A stretch of 64,000 nucleotides of DNA from contig JAFDXI010000119.1 in assembly GCA_018268035.1 (NCBI GenBank), forward strand, positions 62,001 through 126,000. Direction: 5' to 3'. Source of the DNA: Bacteroidota bacterium. GTDB lineage: Bacteria; Bacteroidota; Bacteroidia; Chitinophagales; Chitinophagaceae. The stretch's first letter is position 1. The number at the start of each line of letters is the position of its first letter. The notes under the pieces are model-generated. The model had not been told where the DNA came from. It did no database searches and saw nothing but the letters and a program-made list of their open reading frames with translations. The position numbers were made by a program, and so were the translations under genes. Of the stretch, positions 17,415-26,747 are shown one piece after another.

Positions 17415-17930
17415 TCATAATAGATCTTTTTTTGCTTTCTGTTCCCGCATCATTTCTGTATAACCCATTTTTCTTACCAATGCAGAAACTGCCTGCGCAA
17501 TGCGTTTTGTTTTAGTGAAATCCGTTTTGGCGCTGTCAATCCAATGGCTAAAATAATTTTTGTGGCTGCCCGGTAATGTGTTGAAAAATTTGAATGCAGT
17601 GGGCTCATCCTGCAAGCAAGCTATAAAGTCTTTGTCTAACTCATATTGATTTTTATCCTCCTGAAGTTCCACCTGAATGATCGCACCTTTTCTTTTTTCA
17701 GTACCCTTTCGCATAGCTGCATTAAACGGGATGATAAAACTGCCATCACCCATTGGTATTACAGCTACAAATTTGATAGCATAATTATCCAGCTTGCCTT
17801 TTACCCGAAAGGATTTTTTATTGCCGGGCTTTATTTTCTCAGCAATATCTCCGGGTATAACAATATAAGACCAACCTGTCTTTTCGCCCTTCTCTGCAAA
17901 CTGAAAAATTATTGATGAAAACCTGACCAT
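17415..17930 (-). CDS. DUF1905/YdeI (OmpD-associated, OmdA) domain protein
   Basis: This 171-residue cytoplasmic protein has two parts. The N-terminal half (about residues 1-90) with GWSYIVIPGDIAEKI and FIIPFNAAMRKGTEKRKGAIIQV fits DUF1905, a small beta barrel. The C-terminal half with PTAFKFFNTLPGSHKNYFSHWIDSAKT and TKRIAQAVSAL fits the OmdA/YdeI helical domain. E. coli YdeI has been linked to peptide resistance, but for this two-domain form no function is established. It has no operon partner. Confidence 0.85.
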   Translation of the reverse strand: MVRFSSIIFQFAEKGEKTGWSYIVIPGDIAEKIKPGNKKSFRVKGKLDNYAIKFVAVIPMGDGSFIIPFNAAMRKGTEKRKGAIIQVELQEDKNQYELDKDFIACLQDEPTAFKFFNTLPGSHKNYFSHWIDSAKTDFTKTKRIAQAVSALVRKMGYTEMMREQKAKKDLL

Positions 17931-18086
17931 GTATTGCTAAAATATGTTTTTTTGTGTTGGAAAAAAATGAGCTGAGTCAACTTAAGGAATTAAAAGTAAT
18001 TTTCTGCCTGTGAAAAGCTTTATTACACCGGAACTTAAAAGTATGAATGACTTAAAATGGATATGCATTAATTATGGATAAAGAAT

Positions 18087-19193
18087 ATGGAAACAATGCG
18101 AAAACTATTTTATCAAAATAAATTTTTTATCACTTTTATTGCCTTGCTGTTTATTACTGCTACCGGGCTTGTAGAATGGATTTCCGGTTATGAGCTTTCT
18201 TTTGGATTTTTATATTTGATGGTATTATGTTTTTTTGCATTGAATAAATATATAACCCATACACAGATTGTGATACATGCAATTTATGCCACTTTGGTAG
18301 GATTGTTTGTGCAATTGAAATCAGAAGCTGTATTCTCATCTGGGTTTATACCTTATGCTAATGCTTTAATTAATTTTCTGGTGGCAATGTTTGTATCATT
18401 TCTTTGTTATTCTTTCAGCCAGAAACAAAAAGCATTGTTGAACCTCAATGAACATCTTAACAAAATGAATCATGAGAAAAACATGATTATTGGTATTACT
18501 GCTCATGACTTGCGCAGCCCTTTTGCATCCATTCAAAGTATCAGTGAAATATTGATGCCAGAGGAGAAGAATACAGAAAACCTGAAATTTCTCGAAATGA
18601 TTCACCAGACAAGTAAAAATTCACTGACGCTTGTTGATAATCTTCTAAGCGTGTCTATGATTGAATCAGGCTTTCTGCAATTAAATATCCAGTCTTCAGA
18701 TTATTTTGAATTTATAAAGAATGTTATAGAATTCCACCAGGTCATAGCAGGTACGAAAAACATAAAAATCGTTTTTGAATGTAGTGATGACAAACTTATT
18801 TTAGAATTTGATAAAGTGCATATTGAACAGGTGATCAGGAATCTGTTGTTGAATGCAATAAAATATTCAAAGCAAGACAGCGAAGTGAAAGTGAGCGTTT
18901 CAATTATGAACGAAGCAGTATTGACGCAAATAATAGATTGTGGTGTAGGTATCCCGGAAAAAGAAATAGTGATGCTGTTTAATTTTTTTCAGAAGACAAG
19001 CGCCAGGCCCACATCAGGTGAAAAAGGACATGGTTTAGGATTGGCTATCTGTAAAAGAATTATAGCTGCACATAATGGCGTCATCGGTGTGAAGAGTAAA
19101 GTGAATGAAGGTTCTGAATTTTATTTTACCCTGCCGTTAAAAAATAAATTACCAGCCATCAATACGGAAAATAATACAGGAGATGATTTTTAA
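18087..19193 (+). CDS. Membrane-bound sensor histidine kinase, orphan
   Basis: The first 108 residues hold about four membrane helices with little periplasmic loop sequence. A short coiled linker leads to the HisKA domain, with phosphoacceptor His140 in the H-box ITAHDLRSPF. The HATPase domain follows: N-box NLLLNAIKYS, G1 DCGVGIP, and G2 GEKGHGLGLAICKRI. All catalytic motifs look intact. There is no response regulator gene on either side, so its partner is elsewhere. The input domain is small and entirely in the membrane, suggesting it senses a membrane or lipophilic cue, which is inference. Confidence 0.92.
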   Translation: METMRKLFYQNKFFITFIALLFITATGLVEWISGYELSFGFLYLMVLCFFALNKYITHTQIVIHAIYATLVGLFVQLKSEAVFSSGFIPYANALINFLVAMFVSFLCYSFSQKQKALLNLNEHLNKMNHEKNMIIGITAHDLRSPFASIQSISEILMPEEKNTENLKFLEMIHQTSKNSLTLVDNLLSVSMIESGFLQLNIQSSDYFEFIKNVIEFHQVIAGTKNIKIVFECSDDKLILEFDKVHIEQVIRNLLLNAIKYSKQDSEVKVSVSIMNEAVLTQIIDCGVGIPEKEIVMLFNFFQKTSARPTSGEKGHGLGLAICKRIIAAHNGVIGVKSKVNEGSEFYFTLPLKNKLPAINTENNTGDDF

Positions 19194-19280
19194 TAAAATT
19201 ATGCTGATGTTTTATAGTCAGACGATACACAAGATTTATTGTGCATGATCAATTGTGTAGAAGCTAACAATACATGTTGC

Positions 19281-20606
19281 TTATGAAATTCCTGAATGCA
19301 TCATCCATTCTTTAAAATCATCAAAAGAAGCATTCATATAAATGCTTTTTTTCTGTTGATGAAACAAATGTTGCACGCTATCTGGTATTGCAATTTTATT
19401 ACCGGTTGCTGCTTCCACTGTTTCAGGAAATTTTACCGGGTGTGCTGTTTCTAAAAATATTCCTGCACCATTTTCTTCTCCTGCTTTGCTGATAACAACA
19501 TCACCTAAAAAATCAATGAGTGCATAATAACCTACTGCGCCATGCGGATCCAAAGTATATTGATATTGTTGGAACACATCACTGATGGTTGCTGTCGTTG
19601 TTTCATCACTGACGCTATAGCTGCTGAACACTTTTTTTAAATCTTTCAACTGCTGATGAAACAATTCAAGGATGCGGATGAAATTACTCGGGTTGCCCAC
19701 ATCCATTGCATTTGAAATTGTTGGTATTGTTTTTTTAGGTTGATAAATCCCTGTCCGCAAAAATGCCGGCACCACATCATTTGAATTGCATGCAGCAATA
19801 AAATGTTTCACCGGCAATCCTGAAATATATGCCAGTATGCCTGCACAAATATTTCCGAAGTTGCCACTCGGTACACTAAAGACCGGTGGCTGTTGATAAG
19901 GCCATTGCTGGTATGCATAAAAATAATACAACTGTTGAGGTAACCATCTTGCCACATTGATGGAGTTGGCAGATGTCAATGAAAATATGGTATTCAAATC
20001 AGCATCTGCAAATGCTTGTTTGACGATAGCCTGGCAATCATCAAAACTTCCTTCTACTTCTATGGCAGTAATATTTTTTCCTAATGTTGTCAATTGTAAT
20101 TCCTGTACCGGGCTAACTTTTTTTGAAGGATACAAAATGATTACTTCTACACCATCCACTCCTAAAAATCCATTGGCAACAGCGCCGCCGGTATCTCCAC
20201 TGGTTGCAACAAGTACAGTTGTTTTTTGATTTTTATTTCGATTAAAATATCCAAGACAACGGCTCATAAACCTGGCGCCCACATCTTTAAATGCAAGCGT
20301 GGGGCCATGAAACAATTCAAGTGCAAAAGCACCTTCATTCACTTTTACCAAAGGAAAATCAAAGTTGACAGTTTCATGTATGATTTCCTGTAAAACAGTC
20401 GTTGGTATGCTTTCACCCACATAAGGCTGCATCACTTCTACACCTATTTCTTCTTTTGTTTTGTTTTTAATGGTATCAAAAAAGTTTTTTGATACAGTGG
20501 GAATGGAAGATGGGAAATACAACCCTTTGTCTGGCGCCTGGCCTTTAATAGTGGCTTCTTCAAATGTGACTTCAGGTGAAATATTGTTTAAGCTGTAAAA
20601 TTTCAT
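19281..20606 (-). CDS. thrC: Threonine synthase
   Basis: The enzyme is PLP-dependent and converts O-phosphohomoserine to threonine. In this 441-residue protein the PLP lysine is Lys107 in GPTLAFKDVGARF. The phosphate-binding VATSGDTGGAV segment and the SVPSGNFGNICAG loop are in place. It is the last gene of the thrA-thrB-thrC series on the minus strand, separated from thrB by 114 bp with no clear terminator, so it can be cotranscribed. Confidence 0.96.
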   Translation of the reverse strand: MKFYSLNNISPEVTFEEATIKGQAPDKGLYFPSSIPTVSKNFFDTIKNKTKEEIGVEVMQPYVGESIPTTVLQEIIHETVNFDFPLVKVNEGAFALELFHGPTLAFKDVGARFMSRCLGYFNRNKNQKTTVLVATSGDTGGAVANGFLGVDGVEVIILYPSKKVSPVQELQLTTLGKNITAIEVEGSFDDCQAIVKQAFADADLNTIFSLTSANSINVARWLPQQLYYFYAYQQWPYQQPPVFSVPSGNFGNICAGILAYISGLPVKHFIAACNSNDVVPAFLRTGIYQPKKTIPTISNAMDVGNPSNFIRILELFHQQLKDLKKVFSSYSVSDETTTATISDVFQQYQYTLDPHGAVGYYALIDFLGDVVISKAGEENGAGIFLETAHPVKFPETVEAATGNKIAIPDSVQHLFHQQKKSIYMNASFDDFKEWMMHSGIS

Positions 20607-20720
20607 TTTGAATAAAATTAATCTTCTAAAGAGGATATTGCAATAATGATGAATAATAAAACTTCAACTTAGACGATGCAAATATTAAAGTTCATTTATA
20701 CTTTATTTTTTAATTGTTTT

Positions 20721-21638
20721 TCAGACAATTTTAACCCCGCTTTTGTTAATGATAGTTACATGGGTGTGATAAGCAACCCCCAATTTATCATACACATTTT
20801 TCATTGCTGCTTCAACCTGTAATGCGGTTTGTGCATCTTTACTCAGCATAAAAATAGAAGGCCCGGATCCTGATATGCCTCCACCGAGTGCGCCGGCTAC
20901 TTTGCTTGCTTTTTTTATTTCATAAAATCCCGGAATCAAAATACTGCGTACCGGTTCAATGATAACATCTTCGAGTGATCGGCTGATGAGGTCGTAATCA
21001 TGTTGTATAAAACCAGCAACGAGGCCGGCAATATTTCCCCATTGTTTGATAGCATCTTTTAACTGTACCTGTTGTTTTAAAATCTGTCTTGCATCAGCAG
21101 TACGCACTTCAATTTGTGGATGCACAACTGTAATATGTAAATCCGGAGCTTCAATGCTGATGATATCTAAAGGAAAAACGGAACGTATCAATGTAACTCC
21201 ACCATAAATGCACGGAGCAATATTATCGGCATGTTTAACACCACAGGCAACTTTCTCACCATTCATTGCAAAGCGAACCAAATCCTGTTTTGTATAACGG
21301 TTGTTTAAAAGATGGTTGGCAGCCACTACAACGCCGGCAGCGCTTGCAGCACTTGAACCAATACCACTACCCGGCATTATTTTTTTCTTACTGGTGATAA
21401 TAAATCCTGTGACATCTTTTGTTTCTTCCAACAGGGCAAGTAAGGCAGCGCCACTCACATTTTTTTCTGCTTGTTCAGGTAAATCAAAATCATCATTGTT
21501 GATAATTTGCACACCGGGTTCTGGTGATATTTCAACAGATAATTCATCGCAGGGTTCATTTAAACATAAACCTAAGATATCAAAACCGCAAACAAGGTTG
21601 GCAACCGTTGCCGGGCTATGTATTGTTATTTTTTTCAT
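20721..21638 (-). CDS. thrB: Homoserine kinase
   Basis: This GHMP kinase phosphorylates homoserine. The signature PGSGIGSSAASAAG at about residues 89-102 binds ATP. A C-terminal GGGISGSGPSIFML segment completes the fold. The ATG at 21638 overlaps the thrA stop by one nucleotide (TGATG), indicating translational coupling; a GTG one codon upstream is the alternative start. Confidence 0.95.
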   Translation of the reverse strand: MKKITIHSPATVANLVCGFDILGLCLNEPCDELSVEISPEPGVQIINNDDFDLPEQAEKNVSGAALLALLEETKDVTGFIITSKKKIMPGSGIGSSAASAAGVVVAANHLLNNRYTKQDLVRFAMNGEKVACGVKHADNIAPCIYGGVTLIRSVFPLDIISIEAPDLHITVVHPQIEVRTADARQILKQQVQLKDAIKQWGNIAGLVAGFIQHDYDLISRSLEDVIIEPVRSILIPGFYEIKKASKVAGALGGGISGSGPSIFMLSKDAQTALQVEAAMKNVYDKLGVAYHTHVTIINKSGVKIV

Positions 21639-24115
21639 CACACTCTCGCCACTCTTATTATGTCTGCAAATACACCGCTTGCTGTAACATCAGCGCCGGC
21701 TCCTGCACCTTTTACTACCAATGGTTGTTCGGGATAGCGCTGTGTGTAAAACAAAACGATATTATCTTTTCCATATAAATGATAAAAATCTGAATCAGAC
21801 TGTATATGTTGCAATCCCACATTTGCTTTACTGGCTGACCCCTGTGCGGCGCTGTTATATTCTGCAACAAATTTCAATTTACAATTTTTTGCTGCTGCAT
21901 CCTGATATAATTTTTTGAAATGGTCTTCGTGTTTCAGCATTGTTGCATAAAAATCTTCCACACTTCCTTCAAAACATTCTGCAGGCAGAAAACCATTATT
22001 GGTGATATCTTCCATTTCAATTTTTTCACCAGCACCACGAGCAAGAATTAATATTTTGCGCATCACATCGGTGCCGCCTAAATCAAGCCGGGGATCAGGT
22101 TCTGTATATCCTTCATCTTGCGCTTGTTTTACAACAGATGCAAAAGGTTTGGTAGCATCATAATGATTGAAAACAAAATTTAAAGTACCCGATAATACAG
22201 CCTGTATTTTAGTTACTGTGTCGCCGCTTCTTCTTAAATCATTCAGTGTGCCGATAACAGGCAAACCCGCACCCACATTGGTTTCAAACAAAAACAGCGC
22301 ATTGTATTCCCTGGCAAGAGATTTTAGGTTGATATAATGCTGGTAGCCTGATGATGCAGCAATTTTATTGCAGGCAACTACTGAAACGGCTTTTGATAAT
22401 AATTGATCATACACTGCGGCAACAGATGCATTAGCGGTAACATCTGCAAATACTGAATTGCGGAAATTCTTTTGAATAATGGTTGTAATAAATTTATCCA
22501 ACTGCATTTCTTCACCTTGTTGTAGTTGTTGTTTCCAGTTGTCCAGGTCTATTTCATTTCCATTATCGGCAAACAACATTTTTTTGCTATTGGCAATACC
22601 TGTAACCCGCACCTGCAGGTTCAGGTTTTCCTGTAAAAACTTTTGTTGTTGCTGTACCTGATGTATCAGTTTGCTACCTACATTACCTGCACCAACGATA
22701 AATACATTCAGTTGTTTATATACAGATTCAAAAAAGGCTTCATGTAAAACATTCACTGCCTTTTTAATATCAGCATTTGCAATAACAGCAGAGATGTTTC
22801 TTTCTGAAGAGCCCTGCGCAATTGCCCTGACGTTAATACCGTTCCTGCCCAGCGCATTAAACATTTTACCACTGATGCCGGTATGGCTTTTCATTTTATC
22901 ACCCACCAATGCTATGATGCTTTGTTCTGTTTCAACTATCAAAGGCTCAACTTTTTTCTGTGCAATTTCCATTTCAAAAGCCCTGTCAACAGACACCTTG
23001 GCTTTTACAACATCACTGGTATTAACCGCAACACATATTGAATGTTCGGATGAACTTTGAGTAATCAGTATAACATTGATTTTTTCATTGGCCAAAGCTT
23101 CAAACAGCCGTCTTGAAAAACCGGGTATGCCAATCATGCCACTACCTTCAAGGCTCAGTAACGCAACGGCATTGATGCTCGAGATTCCAGTGATGATATT
23201 GCTATCGGTATCTTCAGGGTTTGGATGAATATTTTCATGGATAATAGTGCCTGCATCATCAGGGGCAAAAGTGTTTTTAATCCAGGCCGGGATATTTTTA
23301 TTTCGTACCGGTTGAATGGTTGGAGGATATACCACCTTGGCACCAAAATGGGAGAGCTCCATAGCTTCAAGATATGATATGGAAGCAATGGGCTTGGCAT
23401 TGGGTACCCAGCGTGGGTCTGCAGTCATCATGCCACTTACATCGGTCCATATCTCAAGTGAAGATGCATTAACTGCTGCTGCATAGATAGCGGCTGTATA
23501 ATCGCTGCCGCCACGGCCTAATGTGGTGCTATGATTTTCTTCATTACTTGCCACAAAACCTGGTGCCAGAAATATTTTTTGTTCTGATGTTTTGATATGA
23601 TCCAGGATGAGCTGGTTGGTTGTATCAAAATCAACTGCTGCAAAACCAAAATTGCTATTGGTCTTAATAAATTGCCTTGAATCGAGCCATTCATGTTCCA
23701 TCTGTTTTGACTGCATGTAAGCAGAGATGATTTTTGATGAAAGCAATTCGCCAAAACTTACGATACGGTCTTTTGTTCGAAGTGATAACTCTTTTAAATA
23801 AAAGACACTGTTGCAAATTTCTTCCAGCTCATTAAACTGTTGTTTAATCATACTCAAACAACTGCTTTGATGCGTTACCGGCAATAATGCACGGGCTGCA
23901 TCCAGATGTTTTTTTTCCAATTCTTTTAAAACATCTTTATAAGCTTCATCCGTTTTTTCTGCGAGTGTGCCGGCTTTGATTAATGTATCAGTGACTCCAC
24001 CAAGTGCACTCACCACAATAATTTGCGATTCTTTGTTTTGAGAAACAATGTTGACAACCTTTGATATGTTTGCTGCATTGGCTACTGATGTGCCGCCAAA
24101 CTTTAAGACTTTCAT
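21638..24115 (-). CDS. thrA: Bifunctional aspartate kinase / homoserine dehydrogenase I
   Basis: The 825-residue fusion starts with the aspartokinase signature VLKFGGTSVANA, followed by VVSALGGVTD and the active-site region TTLGRGGSDYTAA. Two ACT-type regulatory segments lie near residues 315-465 (VALLSLEGSGMIGIPGF and IIALVGDKMKSHTGISGKMF). The homoserine dehydrogenase half begins with VFIVGAGNVGSKLI near residue 470 and includes VGAGLPVIGTLNDLRRSGD. It channels aspartate to homoserine and is expected to be inhibited by threonine through the ACT domains. First gene of thrABC. Its leader carries a terminator-like hairpin at 24149-24169. Confidence 0.96.
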   Translation of the reverse strand: MKVLKFGGTSVANAANISKVVNIVSQNKESQIIVVSALGGVTDTLIKAGTLAEKTDEAYKDVLKELEKKHLDAARALLPVTHQSSCLSMIKQQFNELEEICNSVFYLKELSLRTKDRIVSFGELLSSKIISAYMQSKQMEHEWLDSRQFIKTNSNFGFAAVDFDTTNQLILDHIKTSEQKIFLAPGFVASNEENHSTTLGRGGSDYTAAIYAAAVNASSLEIWTDVSGMMTADPRWVPNAKPIASISYLEAMELSHFGAKVVYPPTIQPVRNKNIPAWIKNTFAPDDAGTIIHENIHPNPEDTDSNIITGISSINAVALLSLEGSGMIGIPGFSRRLFEALANEKINVILITQSSSEHSICVAVNTSDVVKAKVSVDRAFEMEIAQKKVEPLIVETEQSIIALVGDKMKSHTGISGKMFNALGRNGINVRAIAQGSSERNISAVIANADIKKAVNVLHEAFFESVYKQLNVFIVGAGNVGSKLIHQVQQQQKFLQENLNLQVRVTGIANSKKMLFADNGNEIDLDNWKQQLQQGEEMQLDKFITTIIQKNFRNSVFADVTANASVAAVYDQLLSKAVSVVACNKIAASSGYQHYINLKSLAREYNALFLFETNVGAGLPVIGTLNDLRRSGDTVTKIQAVLSGTLNFVFNHYDATKPFASVVKQAQDEGYTEPDPRLDLGGTDVMRKILILARGAGEKIEMEDITNNGFLPAECFEGSVEDFYATMLKHEDHFKKLYQDAAAKNCKLKFVAEYNSAAQGSASKANVGLQHIQSDSDFYHLYGKDNIVLFYTQRYPEQPLVVKGAGAGADVTASGVFADIIRVARV

Positions 24116-24148
24116 CCTTGATAAAAATTTCTTGCTCTAACTTAATTA

Positions 24149-24169
24149 AAACCCGATTTTAACGGGTTT
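24149..24169 (-). terminator. Terminator-like hairpin in the thrA leader (possible attenuator)
   Basis: On the minus strand the arms AAACCCG and CGGGTTT, with a 7-nt AT loop, form a perfect 7-bp stem followed by TTTTAATT, ending 33 nt before the thrA ATG. No leader peptide rich in Thr or Ile codons is seen; only a three-codon ATG-Ile-Thr-stop frame lies upstream. It could be an attenuator or simply a leader structure. Confidence 0.4.
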
Positions 24170-24378
24170 GCAAAGAAAAGCTAACTATAGCCTTTTGCCT
24201 AACTAAAATGTAAAAAGTTTTGATATGAAATAATTTTTTTGTTAATGGTTGTTAGTTTATGTTATCATTCTAATCGGAATATTTTTTTATTGTTATGATT
24301 GAAAAATATTTTTGATTGAATTTTCCCGGCTGTTAAAATTGAGACTTAATAGTTCAGAATTAAATTAACGTGAGATGA

Positions 24379-24396
24379 AATTGATGCGCATCAATT
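24379..24396. promoter_or_regulatory. Perfect FNR/CRP-type operator palindrome
   Basis: AATTGATGCGCATCAATT is an 18-bp perfect palindrome. Its core TTGAT-N4-ATCAA equals the classical FNR consensus. It is centred about 38 bp upstream of a TAGTTTTG -7-like box and 74 bp upstream of the LMF-like ATG, a position typical for an activator site. Confidence 0.6.
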
Positions 24397-24421
24397 GTGA
24401 TAATAATTTTAATTAAGGATA

Positions 24422-24429
24422 TAGTTTTG
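24422..24429 (+). promoter_or_regulatory. Putative -7 box before the LMF-like gene
   Basis: TAGTTTTG matches TAnnTTTG. The nearest upstream TTG is 24 bp away, within the palindrome, so the -33 element is poor, as expected for a promoter that needs an activator. Confidence 0.4.
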
Positions 24430-24460
24430 GTAACTTTCAAGCAGGAATATTATTGAGAAA

Positions 24461-25993
24461 ATGCAAACCTTTTTTGAAAAAATCAATGCACCTGCTACCT
24501 ATCCACGCACTTACAGGCTTACACGTTTTGTAATCCTTCGTTTGCTGGGTTTGATATATGCTGTGGCTTTTATTGTTCTCATCAATGAAGTATTGCCTTT
24601 GATAGGTTCTGATGGATTATTGCCGGTTTCTATTTACCTGCTGCAGATTAAAAATGCTATCGGAGCTACTGATGGTTTTGTGCATTTGCCATCAGTATTC
24701 TGGGTTAATCATTCTGATACAATGTTGATCGTGTGTGCGTGGATTGGATTCATTCTTTCTGTACTCATTGCGCTTGGTTTTACCAATGCGATTATAATGT
24801 TTGTGGTTTGGTTTTTATACATGTCGTATGTGCATGTGGGACAGGACTGGTATGCTTATGGTTGGGAAATACAAATCAATGAAACAGGTTTTCTTGCTAT
24901 ATTTTTATGTCCATTACTTGAAATCCGTCCTTTCCCGAAAAGGCCGCCTCCTACCATCATTATTATTTTATTCAGGTGGTTGATATTTCGAATCATGCTA
25001 GGTTCTGCATTGATAAAATTAAGAGGTGATGAAATGTGGCGCAATGGCACAGCGTTATATTTTCATTTCGAGACACAACCTATACCAGGGCCACTCAGCA
25101 GGTGGTTTCATTTTCTGCCACATTCTATTTTAAAGATGGGTGTCTGGTTTAATTTTCTTGCTGAACTGGTGTCGCCTTTTTTTGTGTTTTGGCCAAGGAT
25201 AGCAAGACATATAGCAGGAGTCATCATTGTATTATTTCAAATGACAATTATTGCAAGCGGCAACCTTTCTTTTTTAAACTGGCTCACTATTGTTCCTGCA
25301 TTGGCTTGTTTTGATGATGGCTTCTGGCAAAAAATTTTACCACGTAAACTGGTGCGAAAAGCAAATATTGAAAACATGGAATCAACTGTTTCCAAACCAA
25401 TGATGACGACCGCATGGATTGTGACGATGATAGTGCTTTTTTTAAGTGTTGCACCCGTTGTGAACCTGGTGTCATCAAACCAAATCATGAACACATCTTT
25501 TGATCCGCTCGACCTGGTTAATACTTATGGCGCTTTCGGAACTGTAGGGAAAGAAAGATATAATGTGGTTTTTGAAGGAACATACAGTGACAACCCAACA
25601 GACTCGGCAGGATGGAAAGAATATATCTATCGTGGCTTGCCTGTGAAGCTGGATAAAATGCCGCATCAGATTGCACCGTATCAATTACATTTAGACTGGC
25701 AGATGTGGTTTGCTGCTATGTCAACACCAGACCAATATACCTGGACTTTTAATCTCATCTGGAAACTATTGCACAATGATGAAAATACAACTTCATTGTT
25801 TCAGGAAAATCCATTCAAAGATCATCCACCAAAATATGTGCGGGCAGTTTTGTATCAATATAGTTTTGCAAACCCCGGGAACAGCGAAAATAATTATTGG
25901 ACAAGAAAAAAATTGGGATTATGGATTTTACCTCTGTCTGCCGATGACCCTCGGTTGATTGATTTTCTGAAAGGGCAGGGGTGGGTGAAATGA
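24461..25993 (+). CDS. Lipase maturation factor (LMF1/LMF2)-family integral membrane protein
   Basis: The 510-residue protein matches the LMF family: N-terminal RTYRLTRFVILRLLGLIYAV, then GSDGLLP, several membrane helices, and the conserved block MWRNGTALYFHFETQPIPGP near residues 192-211. The C-terminal soluble part contains PPKYVRAVLYQYSF. Vertebrate LMF1 is needed for folding of dimeric lipases in the ER. The role of bacterial homologues is unknown, and no lipase gene is adjacent. The gene is monocistronic, and an FNR-type palindrome lies upstream, hinting at control by oxygen or redox state. Confidence 0.88.
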   Translation: MQTFFEKINAPATYPRTYRLTRFVILRLLGLIYAVAFIVLINEVLPLIGSDGLLPVSIYLLQIKNAIGATDGFVHLPSVFWVNHSDTMLIVCAWIGFILSVLIALGFTNAIIMFVVWFLYMSYVHVGQDWYAYGWEIQINETGFLAIFLCPLLEIRPFPKRPPPTIIIILFRWLIFRIMLGSALIKLRGDEMWRNGTALYFHFETQPIPGPLSRWFHFLPHSILKMGVWFNFLAELVSPFFVFWPRIARHIAGVIIVLFQMTIIASGNLSFLNWLTIVPALACFDDGFWQKILPRKLVRKANIENMESTVSKPMMTTAWIVTMIVLFLSVAPVVNLVSSNQIMNTSFDPLDLVNTYGAFGTVGKERYNVVFEGTYSDNPTDSAGWKEYIYRGLPVKLDKMPHQIAPYQLHLDWQMWFAAMSTPDQYTWTFNLIWKLLHNDENTTSLFQENPFKDHPPKYVRAVLYQYSFANPGNSENNYWTRKKLGLWILPLSADDPRLIDFLKGQGWVK

Positions 25994-26063
25994 AATAATT
26001 TTTTTGAGTTAGAGTTAAAACCGCTTTTTATACCCTTTGATAAAAAGAGTAGTTTGTCTTTTT

Positions 26064-26645
26064 TTAAACTTCCGCTTCTCTGATCCATTTTCCAACAGAT
26101 GGAGCAACGTACTGTTCCATTTTTTCAAGCAACACATCTATATCATCACTTACAATAATCATTTGTTGGTTGATGGGTTTTACAAAACCTTTGTCCACCA
26201 TGTTTTGGATCAAATCAAAAAGTGCATCATAAAATCCACCAGTATTTAAAATAGCAATAGGTTTCTGATGCAAACCCAATTGTGCCCAGGTAAGCATTTC
26301 AAAAAATTCATCTAATGTTCCAAATCCACCGGGCAATGCAATCACGCCATCACAAAGCTCACTCATCTTCATTTTTCTTTCATGCATATTTTCTACCTGT
26401 ATCAATTCAGATAAATGTTTATGTGCAATTTCTTTTTCTTTCAAAAACACAGGTATCACACCGATGGCTTTACCGTCATTGGTTAAAACGCCATTGGCAA
26501 CAGCGCCCATCAGCCCGACTACAGCGCCACCATACACCAACTCAATATTTCTTTTTGCCAAAGCCTGCCCAAGTAAGTTTGCCTGTGTTGCATAAATCGA
26601 ATCACTACCTGCACTTGAGCCACAAAAAACCGCTATTCGTTTCAT
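26064..26645 (-). CDS. LOG-family protein (cytokinin riboside 5'-monophosphate phosphoribohydrolase type)
   Basis: This 193-residue Rossmann-like protein carries the LOG motif PGGFGTLDE at residues 105-113 and the KMKMSELCDG segment with the conserved Arg/Lys (90-100). The N-terminal IAVFCGSSAGS and VYGGAVVGLMG loops bind nucleotide. Enzymes of this family cleave nucleoside monophosphates to free base and ribose phosphate. A cytokinin-making role is not implied in this bacterium. It is separated from galK on the same strand by about 100 bp. Confidence 0.92.
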   Translation of the reverse strand: MKRIAVFCGSSAGSDSIYATQANLLGQALAKRNIELVYGGAVVGLMGAVANGVLTNDGKAIGVIPVFLKEKEIAHKHLSELIQVENMHERKMKMSELCDGVIALPGGFGTLDEFFEMLTWAQLGLHQKPIAILNTGGFYDALFDLIQNMVDKGFVKPINQQMIIVSDDIDVLLEKMEQYVAPSVGKWIREAEV

Positions 26646-26747
26646 ATAATTTAATGCCTGTTCTAATTTAACTAACCACTTCTAACGTTGATGCATTGGC
26701 GCAGTTCACGTTTAAGGGAGAACAATTGATTTTAAAAGAAAAATTTT

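Larger units (their letters stand above)
24116..24460. other. Divergent intergenic region thrA / LMF-like gene, 345 bp
   Basis: The region separates thrA (leftward) from the LMF-like gene (rightward). It contains a terminator-like hairpin in the thrA leader (24149-24169), an 18-bp perfect palindrome containing a full FNR-type box (24379-24396), and a -7-like TAGTTTTG (24422-24429) facing the LMF-like gene. No coding frame is supported. Confidence 0.6.
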
